This document shows positions 58,391 through 64,000 of a DNA stretch of 64,000 nt, in pieces. The notes beneath the pieces were generated by a model. It had not been told where the DNA came from and ran no database searches. It saw nothing but the letters and a program-made list of their open reading frames with translations. This DNA is from Microbacterium sp. Leaf288. GTDB lineage: Bacteria; Actinomycetota; Actinomycetes; Actinomycetales; Microbacteriaceae. The DNA lies in contig NZ_LMNI01000010.1 in the NCBI RefSeq assembly GCF_001422925.1, forward strand, positions 310,001-374,000. The letters are read 5' to 3'. The translations under genes were made by a program, and so were the position numbers. Within the stretch, counting starts at the first letter, position 1, and each line of letters starts with the position of its first letter.

Positions 58391-61044
58391 GCGCCGAGGG
58401 CGTCCTTCACCGAGACCAGTGCCGCGGGCAGGGCCGTAGCATCCGTTCCACCGCCCTGGGCGACGTCGTCGCGGCCACCGCCGCCGCCGCCGAGCACACC
58501 GGCGGCGCCCTTGGCGAGGACGCCCGCCTTGGCGCCCGCTGCGCGGGCCGCGTCGTTGGTGGCGACGATCACGACGGGGCGCTCGTTCACGACCGCGCCG
58601 AGCGCGACCACCGCGGCCTCGGAGCCGAGGCGCTCGCGCACCTGCAGCGCCAGCGAGCGGACGTCGTCGGCGGATGCGGCGTTGCCGAGCGACTCGGCGA
58701 CCACGACGGTGTCGCCGACCCGCGTCGCCGTGGCAGCGAGGGCCGGGAGCCGGTCGCCGAGGGCCTTGGCTTCGAATGCCGCGATCTTCTTCTCGGCGGC
58801 CTTGAGGCTCGCCTGCAGCTCGGCGATGCGCGCGGGCAGCTGTTCGCGCGGCGCCTTGAGCGAGGTCGTGAGCTGCGACACGAGGGCGCGCTCGGCCGCG
58901 AGGGAGCGGAAGGCGTCAAGACCGACCAGCGCCTCGACGCGGCGGTTCGACGCGCCCACCGACGATTCGCCGACGAGGTTGATCAGCCCGATCTCGGCGC
59001 TCGTCGACACATGCGTGCCGGCGCAGAGCTCCCGCGACCACGGGCCGCCGATGTCGACCATGCGCACGGTGTCGCCGTACTTCTCGCCGAACAGCGCCAT
59101 CGCACCGAGCGAGCGCGCCTCGTCGAGCGGCAGGACGCGCGTCGTCACCTCGAGGTTGTCGCGCACCGCGTTGTTGGCGATCTCCTCGATCTCGGTCTTG
59201 GTCTCGTCCGACAGCGACTGGCCCCACGAGAAGTCGAAGCGCATATAGCCGGCGCGGTTGAGCGATCCGGCCTGCGTCGCGGTCTTGCCGAGCGTGTCGC
59301 GGAGCGCGGCGTGCACCAGGTGCGTCGCGGAGTGCGCCTGACGGGCGGCGCGGCGGTTCGCAGCATCCACCACCGTCGTCGCCGCCTGACCGACGCCGAC
59401 CTCTCCCGTCGACACCTCGACGGTGTGGCTGATGAGTCCCGGCACCGGCTTCTGCACGTCGAGCACCTCGAGCTCGTAGCCCGGTCCGACGATGACGCCC
59501 TTGTCGGCGACCTGGCCGCCCGACTCGGCGTACAGCGCGGTCTCGGCGAGGATCACCTCGGCGATCTGGCCGACGCTCGCGCGGTCGACCGACACGCCGT
59601 CGACGAGGATGCCGAGCACCTGCGACTGGGCCTCGAGATCGGTGTAGCCGGTGAAGACGGTCTCGCCCTGCGCCCGCAGGTCGCGGTACACGCTCGTGTC
59701 GGCGAGCTGGCGCTTGCGCGCCCGCGCGTCGGCCTTGGCGCGCGCGCGCTGCTCCTGCATGAGGCCGTCGAACGCCGCGCGGTCGACACTGAGGCCCGCT
59801 TCTTCGGCGATCTCGAGCGTCAGGTCGATCGGGAAGCCGTACGTGTCGTGCAGCAGGAACGCCTCGGCGCCGGTGAGGGTCGTGCCGCCGGAGGCCTTCG
59901 TCTCGGAGAGCGACTCGTCGAGGATCGACTCCCCCGCCGCGAGGGTGCGCAGGAACGTCGCCTCTTCCGCGAGGGCGTACTGCGAGATGCGGGCCCAATC
60001 GGTCTCGACGACCGGGTAGGCGGCCCTCATGGCGTCGCGCGATGCGGTGAACAGCACCTCGAACGTCGGCCCGTCGACGCCGAGCAGGCGCATCGACCGG
60101 ATCACACGGCGCATGAGACGGCGCAGGATGTAGCCGCGACCGTCGTTCGAGGGCGTGACGCCGTCCGACATCAGCATGAGCGACGAACGGACGTGGTCGG
60201 CGACCACGCGGAAGCGCACGTCGTCGTCGTGGTTCGCGCCGTACGTGCGACCTGACAGTTCGACAGCCTTGTCGAGCACCGGACGCACCTGGTCGGTCTC
60301 GTACATGTTGTCGACGCCCTGCTTGATGAAAGCGATGCGCTCCAGACCCATGCCGGTGTCGATGTTCTTGTTCGGCAGCTCGCCGACGATGTCGAAGTCG
60401 TACTTCGAGCGCACGTTCGTGATCTCGTACTGCATGAACACGAGGTTCCAGATCTCGACGTAGCGGTCGTCGTCGGTCGCAGGGCCTCCGTCGATGCCGT
60501 ACTCGGGGCCGCGGTCGAAGAAGATCTCCGAGCAGGGGCCCGCGGGTCCCGGCAGGCCGGTGCTCCAGTAGTTCGTGTCCTTGCCGAGGCGCTGGATGCG
60601 CTCCTCGGGCAGGTCGGTGAGCTTCAGCCAGAGGTCGTGGGCCTCGTCGTCCTCTTCGTAGACGGTGACCCACAGGTCCTTCTGGTCGAAGCCGAGCCCG
60701 CCGTCGGCCTCGGGCGATGTCAGCAGATCCCACGCGTAGCGGATCGCGCCTTCTTTGAAGTAGTCGCCGAACGACCAGTTGCCCAGCATCTGGAAGAACG
60801 TGCCGTGACGCGGGGTCTTGCCGACCTCTTCGATGTCGTTGGTGCGGATGCACTTCTGGTTGTCGGCCGCGCGCGGATACGGCGCAGGCACGTCGCCCGA
60901 CAGATACGGGATGAACGGCACCATGCCCGCCACGGTGAACAGCAGCGCCGGGTCGTCGGTCACCAGCGATGCCGAGGGGACGATGGTGTGGCCGTTCTTC
61001 TCGAAGTAATCGAGGAAGCGCTGTGCGATCTCGGCGGTCTTCAT
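58387..61044 (-). CDS. alaS: Alanyl-tRNA synthetase
   Basis: Charges tRNA-Ala. It has 885 residues. The N-terminal class II domain begins MKTAEIAQRFLDYFEKNGHT, with motif 2 NDIEEVGKTPRHGTFFQMLG NWSFGDYFKEGA and motif 3 NDGRGYILRRLMRRV. The editing domain has the zinc ligands ARQAHSATHLVHAAL (HxxxH) and SRELCAGTHV (CxxxH). A C-Ala domain ends with a glycine cluster AAGVLGGGGGGRDDVAQGGG. The ATG at 61042-61044 follows AAGGACC. A set of TGCGTGCG repeats lies just upstream. Confidence 0.97.
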   Translation of the reverse strand: MKTAEIAQRFLDYFEKNGHTIVPSASLVTDDPALLFTVAGMVPFIPYLSGDVPAPYPRAADNQKCIRTNDIEEVGKTPRHGTFFQMLGNWSFGDYFKEGAIRYAWDLLTSPEADGGLGFDQKDLWVTVYEEDDEAHDLWLKLTDLPEERIQRLGKDTNYWSTGLPGPAGPCSEIFFDRGPEYGIDGGPATDDDRYVEIWNLVFMQYEITNVRSKYDFDIVGELPNKNIDTGMGLERIAFIKQGVDNMYETDQVRPVLDKAVELSGRTYGANHDDDVRFRVVADHVRSSLMLMSDGVTPSNDGRGYILRRLMRRVIRSMRLLGVDGPTFEVLFTASRDAMRAAYPVVETDWARISQYALAEEATFLRTLAAGESILDESLSETKASGGTTLTGAEAFLLHDTYGFPIDLTLEIAEEAGLSVDRAAFDGLMQEQRARAKADARARKRQLADTSVYRDLRAQGETVFTGYTDLEAQSQVLGILVDGVSVDRASVGQIAEVILAETALYAESGGQVADKGVIVGPGYELEVLDVQKPVPGLISHTVEVSTGEVGVGQAATTVVDAANRRAARQAHSATHLVHAALRDTLGKTATQAGSLNRAGYMRFDFSWGQSLSDETKTEIEEIANNAVRDNLEVTTRVLPLDEARSLGAMALFGEKYGDTVRMVDIGGPWSRELCAGTHVSTSAEIGLINLVGESSVGASNRRVEALVGLDAFRSLAAERALVSQLTTSLKAPREQLPARIAELQASLKAAEKKIAAFEAKALGDRLPALAATATRVGDTVVVAESLGNAASADDVRSLALQVRERLGSEAAVVALGAVVNERPVVIVATNDAARAAGAKAGVLAKGAAGVLGGGGGGRDDVAQGGGTDATALPAALVSVKDALGA

Positions 61045-61135
61045 GCGGGTCCTTGCGTGTGCGTGCGAATGCGTGCGTGTTCGGGGAGTGTGGCGGGGTT
61101 CGAGCGTGCCGGCGGCGCGCCGCCGCCGGGGCGTC

Positions 61136-61432
61136 TCAGTCGGCGATCTTGCGGGCCGCGTCGTCGACGGCGTCGGCGACGTTCCCGACGGCGTCGGCCG
61201 CTGCCGCCCGTGCGCTCGACGCGGCGTCGGCGGCGGCATCCCTCACGTCGTCGACGAGGCCGGCGAAGCGGGCCTCCTGTTCGCGGTACGCGTCGCCCAT
61301 GCGGTCGGTGAACTCCGTGATGCGGGCGTCGACGTCAGCGAGGATCTCGTGGCCGCGCGGGTCCTTGTTGACCAGGTGGGCGAGAACGAAACCGCCGGCG
61401 ATGCCGAGCAGGAACCACAGGAGGTTCTTCAT
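61136..61432 (-). CDS. Small membrane-anchored protein between rpsD and alaS
   Basis: A 98-residue protein with one N-terminal membrane helix (MKNLLWFLLGIAGGFVLAHL) followed by a long helical, alanine-rich tail (AFVDD-type coiled region RDAAADAASSARAAAADAVG). A gene of this shape at this place is conserved in actinobacteria, but no function is known. The ATG at 61430-61432 follows GAGGAAGTGGTG. A -10-like TACGAT box about 45 bases upstream suggests its own promoter. It could act as a coiled-coil scaffold; this is only a guess from shape. Confidence 0.75.
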   Translation of the reverse strand: MKNLLWFLLGIAGGFVLAHLVNKDPRGHEILADVDARITEFTDRMGDAYREQEARFAGLVDDVRDAAADAASSARAAAADAVGNVADAVDDAARKIAD

Positions 61433-61491
61433 GTCACCACTTCCTCGCGGGCCGCCGGGGCGCGGCATCCACCCATCGTATGCGGAAACGA

Positions 61492-61523
61492 CGAAGGGCG
61501 TCGGGTCTCCCCGACGCCCTTCG
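61492..61523 (-). terminator. Terminator hairpin after rpsD
   Basis: Perfect 13-base arms (61492-61504 and 61511-61523) with a 6-base loop, 14 bases past the rpsD stop. It separates rpsD from the small membrane gene. Confidence 0.85.
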
Positions 61524-61536
61524 CGTGTTCGCAGAA

Positions 61537-62166
61537 TTATCGAGCTGCGTAGTACTCGACGACGAGCTGGACGTCGCAGACCACGGGAACCTCGGCGCGC
61601 TTGGGGCGACGCACGAGACGGGCCTGGAGCTTGTCGAGCTCGACCTCGAGGTAGCCCGGAACGGGCGGCAGGACCTCGGCGTGACCGCCGAGCGCTGCGA
61701 CCTGGAAGGGCTCGATGCCCTCGCTCTTGGCCTTGACGTGGATGAGCTGACCCGGCTTCACACGGAACGACGGGCGGTCGACGAGCTGGCCGTCCACGAG
61801 GATGTGGCGGTGCACGACGAGCTGGCGCGCCTGCGCGGTGGTGCGGGCGAAGCCGGCGCGCAGCACGAGGGCGTCGAGACGCATCTCGAGCTGCTCGACG
61901 AGGTTCTCACCCGTCAGGCCCTGGGTGCGACGGGCCTCGTTGAACTGGATGCGCAGCTGCTTCTCGCGAATGCCGTACTGCTCGCGCAGACGCTGCTTCT
62001 CGCGGAGGCGGACGGCGTAGTCGCTGTCCTGCTTGCGCTTGGTGCGGCCGTGCTCACCCGGCGCGTAGGGGCGCTTCTCGAGGTACTTGGCTGCCTTGGG
62101 GGTCAGCGCGATGCCGAGGGCGCGGGAGAGGCGGACCTTGCGGCGGTCCTGGGACTTCGTTGCCAC
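61537..62166 (-). CDS. rpsD: 30S ribosomal protein S4
   Basis: Binds 16S rRNA and starts small-subunit assembly. It has 209 residues: SQDRRKVRLSRALGIALTPK at the N-terminus, YGIREKQLRIQFNEA, and the S4 RNA-binding domain RLDALVLRAGFARTTAQARQ LVVHRHILVDGQLV. There are no cysteines in the N-terminal part, so this is the zinc-independent (C-minus) form. The GTG at 62164-62166 follows GAAAGGAA. A small hairpin 23-41 bases upstream lies in the leader. It is a single-gene unit here, away from rpsM-rpsK-rpoA. Confidence 0.97.
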   Translation of the reverse strand: MATKSQDRRKVRLSRALGIALTPKAAKYLEKRPYAPGEHGRTKRKQDSDYAVRLREKQRLREQYGIREKQLRIQFNEARRTQGLTGENLVEQLEMRLDALVLRAGFARTTAQARQLVVHRHILVDGQLVDRPSFRVKPGQLIHVKAKSEGIEPFQVAALGGHAEVLPPVPGYLEVELDKLQARLVRRPKRAEVPVVCDVQLVVEYYAAR

Positions 62167-62188
62167 GAAGCGTTCCTTTCGATGACGC

Positions 62189-62207
62189 GGCCGTGTCTTT
62201 CACGGCC
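62189..62207 (-). promoter_or_regulatory. Hairpin in the rpsD leader
   Basis: Seven-base arms GGCCGTG and CACGGCC with a 5-base loop, 23 bases before the GTG start. S4 represses its own synthesis in other bacteria through leader structures; whether this is such a site cannot be told. A -10-like TAGGGT lies about 160 bases upstream, so the leader is long. The rest of the 176-base gap shows no gene. Confidence 0.35.
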
Positions 62208-62342
62208 CGCGGACGTATCGCCCTGTCTTCGCCCTGTCCGGACTGCACGCCGGGGCATGCCGGAAGGTAGGTCAGGAAGAGAGGGGATGCCCGAAAACTG
62301 CGTTTCGAGCCCCTCAACCCTACCAGACGCGCGGCCGGGCCT

Positions 62343-62741
62343 TCATGAGAGGGCGATGACCAGCGTCGACGCGGCGAGCACGATGCAGACAGGCGTCATC
62401 GTGAGGCGCTCGGCGCGGCTCCGCGAGAGGGCGTTCATGAGGATCCCGACGGCGAAGTACGCGAACAGCACCCAGGTCAGGATGCGCACGGCGATGCTAT
62501 CGCCGCCCGACAGGATCCCGGCTCGGCTGAGGAGCACCGCGGCGAAGCCGGCGTAAAGGAGGACGGATGCGGCGCTGGCGATGCGCAGACCGCGCGGCAG
62601 CACGCGATGCGCCCCGCCCCAGACGAACCTGCCCCACGGAGCCCCGGCCGCGACGCAGATCTGGAGCACCGCGAGCGCCCCGAGCACGAGGCATGCGACG
62701 AGGGCGGCGAGGGGGGCGAGAGCGATGGCGGCTACCTCCAC
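62343..62741 (-). CDS. Hypothetical membrane protein in PadR cassette
   Basis: A protein of about 132 residues with four hydrophobic segments: IALAPLAALVACLVLGALAV, RIASAASVLLYAGFAAVLLS, AVRILTWVLFAYFAVGILMN and TMTPVCIVLAASTLVIALS. I recognise no family. The GTG at 62739-62741 overlaps the end of the upstream small membrane gene and seems the best start; other GTG codons nearby are possible. Coupled translation with that gene and the PadR regulator suggests a three-gene unit. Confidence 0.65.
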   Translation of the reverse strand: MEVAAIALAPLAALVACLVLGALAVLQICVAAGAPWGRFVWGGAHRVLPRGLRIASAASVLLYAGFAAVLLSRAGILSGGDSIAVRILTWVLFAYFAVGILMNALSRSRAERLTMTPVCIVLAASTLVIALS

Positions 62742-63025
62742 ACGAACACCGCCACGAGGAACAGCGCGTAGGTGATTCCGGCAGCGACGGCGATCGCGTT
62801 CGACAGCCGGCTCCACCTGGCGCGCACGGTCGCGATCGCGAACGCGACGGTCAGCAGCACCCACACCAGTGTGTGCCCGCCGTCGATCACCGCGGCGCGC
62901 AGTCCCGTCGCCTCGGCGACCTCGACGCCGTCGCCGATGGTGGCGAACACCACCGCGACGACGAGGGCGACGGCCGTCGCCGCGCCGAACAGTCCGCGCG
63001 CACGGGGCGGCTGTCTCTCGCTCAT
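62732..63025 (-). CDS. Small membrane protein in PadR cassette
   Basis: A 97-residue protein with three hydrophobic stretches: ATAVALVVAVVFATIGDGVE, HTLVWVLLTVAFAIATVRAR and AIAVAAGITYALFLVAVFVW. No family recognised. The ATG at 63023-63025 overlaps the stop of the PadR regulator (ATGA), so it is co-translated. Together with the next gene it may form a small membrane complex controlled by that PadR; this is inference from order only. Confidence 0.68.
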   Translation of the reverse strand: MSERQPPRARGLFGAATAVALVVAVVFATIGDGVEVAEATGLRAAVIDGGHTLVWVLLTVAFAIATVRARWSRLSNAIAVAAGITYALFLVAVFVWR

Positions 63026-63558
63026 GCCTGCCCTCCTACTTCGTCGATCCACTGGCGCAGCAGGGCGTGCGAGCGCAGCCCGTAGTCGAGCGTCGCGCGC
63101 TGGAACGTGAAGACCCGGCGCGCGTCGTCGTCGAGACCCGCGCTCCGCGCATCGACGTCGTCCGCGAGCGCCCGAAGGATCCCGGTGGAGCTGTCGATGT
63201 GCGCACGGATGCCGCGGACCACGGCCGAGCGATCCTCGGGCGCCTCGAGCCGCCCCAGCAGGAAGACCTTCGCGAGCACGATGGTCTCGGCATCCGTTCC
63301 GTCCGCGATGGGGGCGAGCATGAACGCGCGCCACCGCTGCCTTCCGTCGTCGGTGATCGCGTGGACTTTGCGGCCGCGTCGGCTGTCGTCGGCATCCGCG
63401 ACGACGACCGCGCCGTCGGCGGCGAGGTGCTGGAGCGCACGCTGGATGCTGCCGGAGCTGGCGCTGTAGAAGAGCGAGATGCCGGCGGCGAACCGTTTCT
63501 GGAGGTCGTAGAGCGACAGGGGCCCGCTCAGGAGCAGGCCGAGGATGACGAACTGCAC
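63022..63558 (-). CDS. PadR family regulator with Vir_C-type C-terminal domain
   Basis: A longer PadR protein of 178 residues. The winged helix reads QFVILGLLLSGPLSLYDLQK and YSASSGSIQRALQHLAADGA with RGRKVHAITDDGRQRWRAFM as the wing. The remaining helical part (FLLGRLEAPEDRSAVVRGIR, FQRATLDYGLRSHALLRQWI) is the C-terminal dimerisation domain of the larger PadR class. The GTG at 63558 has an AAGGGGG ribosome-binding site 4 bases up; a GTG 9 codons earlier (63585) lacks one and touches the operator. Two TGAGGGATAT boxes lie just upstream, which suggests autoregulation. Confidence 0.88.
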   Translation of the reverse strand: MQFVILGLLLSGPLSLYDLQKRFAAGISLFYSASSGSIQRALQHLAADGAVVVADADDSRRGRKVHAITDDGRQRWRAFMLAPIADGTDAETIVLAKVFLLGRLEAPEDRSAVVRGIRAHIDSSTGILRALADDVDARSAGLDDDARRVFTFQRATLDYGLRSHALLRQWIDEVGGQA

Positions 63559-63586
63559 GGGGCCCCCTTCGATCGACGCCCCCACA

Positions 63587-63626
63587 ATATCCCTCTGAGG
63601 GATATCAATCTACCCCTGAGGGATAT
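63587..63626. promoter_or_regulatory. Tandem PadR operator upstream of the 63-kb padR gene
   Basis: A perfect 19-base palindrome ATATCCCTC-T-GAGGGATAT (63587-63605) is followed by a second copy of TGAGGGATAT (63617-63626; first copy 63596-63605). The copies are 21 bases apart, two helical turns. The region is AT-rich and sits between padR and rarA. Confidence 0.78.
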
Positions 63627-63645
63627 CGCCGCCCGCCTGGGTCGC

Positions 63646-64000
63646 TCAGCCGCCGTCGAGGATGCGACGGATCTTCTCGAGACGTGCCTGGACGTCGCGC
63701 TCGGCTCCGAGCGCCTTCGGCTCGTAGTAGCGCCGGCCGCGCAGTTCGTCGGGCAGGTACTGCTGCGGCGCGATGCCGATCTCGGCATCGTGCGGATACA
63801 CGTAGCCCTTGCCGTGACCGAGGCGCTTCGCCCCCGGGTAGTGAGCGTCGCGCAGGTGTATCGGCACGCGGCCGAAGCCGCCCGAGCGCACGTCGGCGAT
63901 CGCCGCGTCGATGGCGAGGTAGGCGGCGTTCGACTTCGCGGTGGTCGCGAGGTACGCCGTGGCCTCGGCGAGCGGGATGCGGCCTTCGGGCATGCCGATG
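63646..64000 (-). CDS. rarA: Replication-associated recombination protein A, C-terminal part
   Basis: The last 117 codons of RarA/MgsA, a clamp-loader-like AAA+ ATPase acting at stalled forks. The visible part is the tetramerisation domain: GMPEGRIPLAEATAYLATTA, KSNAAYLAIDAAIADVRSGG, VPIHLRDAHYPGAKRLGHGK GYVYPHD and PDELRGRRYYEP, all highly typical of RarA. The ATPase domain lies beyond the right edge. rarA next to rpsD and alaS is a conserved actinobacterial order; here a PadR cassette lies between rarA and rpsD. Confidence 0.93.
   Translation of the reverse strand, partial: IGMPEGRIPLAEATAYLATTAKSNAAYLAIDAAIADVRSGGFGRVPIHLRDAHYPGAKRLGHGKGYVYPHDAEIGIAPQQYLPDELRGRRYYEPKALGAERDVQARLEKIRRILDGG

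Overview
The window is about 64 kb of very GC-rich (around 70% by eye) bacterial chromosome. Gene content, gene order and protein sequences point to an actinobacterium of the family Microbacteriaceae, most likely Microbacterium or a close relative. Indicators are an ANTAR response regulator of the PdtaR type, HGxxPAAW and TIGR02234 proteins beside trpCBA, an mIHF-type domain next to guanylate kinase, a helicase-defective PriA, and frequent GTG starts with ATGA/GTGA overlaps. No rRNA, CRISPR array, prophage or insertion sequence was seen.

Layout. 1-4.3 kb: partial DUF885 gene, polA, a PaaI-type thioesterase and the pdtaR-like regulator. 4.3-7.3 kb: tRNA-Leu(CAA), a PadR/DUF1048/ABC transporter cassette and a small SHOCT membrane protein. 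7.4-22.1 kb, all on the minus strand in transcription order: hisE, hisG, hisF, hisI, a Trp-associated membrane gene, an HGxxPAAW gene, trpC, trpB, trpA, lgt, gltB, gltD, pyk. 22.1-31 kb: rpe and glutaminase diverging from one tiny promoter region, then rsmB, fmt, priA, metK, rpoZ and an mIHF-guanylate kinase fusion. 31-39.7 kb: the pyrimidine operon pyrR-pyrB-pyrC-(PH-like)-carA-carB-pyrF, with a PyrR-type RNA site in its leader. 39.8-45.5 kb: a DoxX protein, an MBL-Rieske fusion protein and a SWIM/SNF2 helicase. 45.5-56.3 kb: the nusB/efp/aroQ and aroB/aroK/aroC/aroE groups. Between aroQ and a GNAT gene beside aroB lies a quinate/shikimate catabolic island made of a dehydroshikimate dehydratase, a TetR regulator, a second shikimate dehydrogenase and an MFS importer, with two copies of one operator. 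56.3-62.2 kb: mltG, ruvX, alaS, a small membrane gene and rpsD. 62.3-64 kb: a second PadR cassette and the end of rarA.

How it works together. Most of the window is core biosynthesis in tightly coupled minus-strand operons. The clearest accessory elements are the catabolic island, which should turn imported shikimate or quinate into protocatechuate, and the two PadR-controlled membrane cassettes. The most interesting signals are: the island's insertion into an ancestral aroB-aroQ-efp-nusB order, so that aroQ now overlaps a catabolic gene; the mIHF-Gmk fusion; a two-way promoter with overlapping -10 boxes and two likely leaderless GTG genes; a PyrR-binding loop against the pyrR ribosome-binding site; and an apparently over-used octamer, CGGATGCC, that also builds several terminator hairpins.
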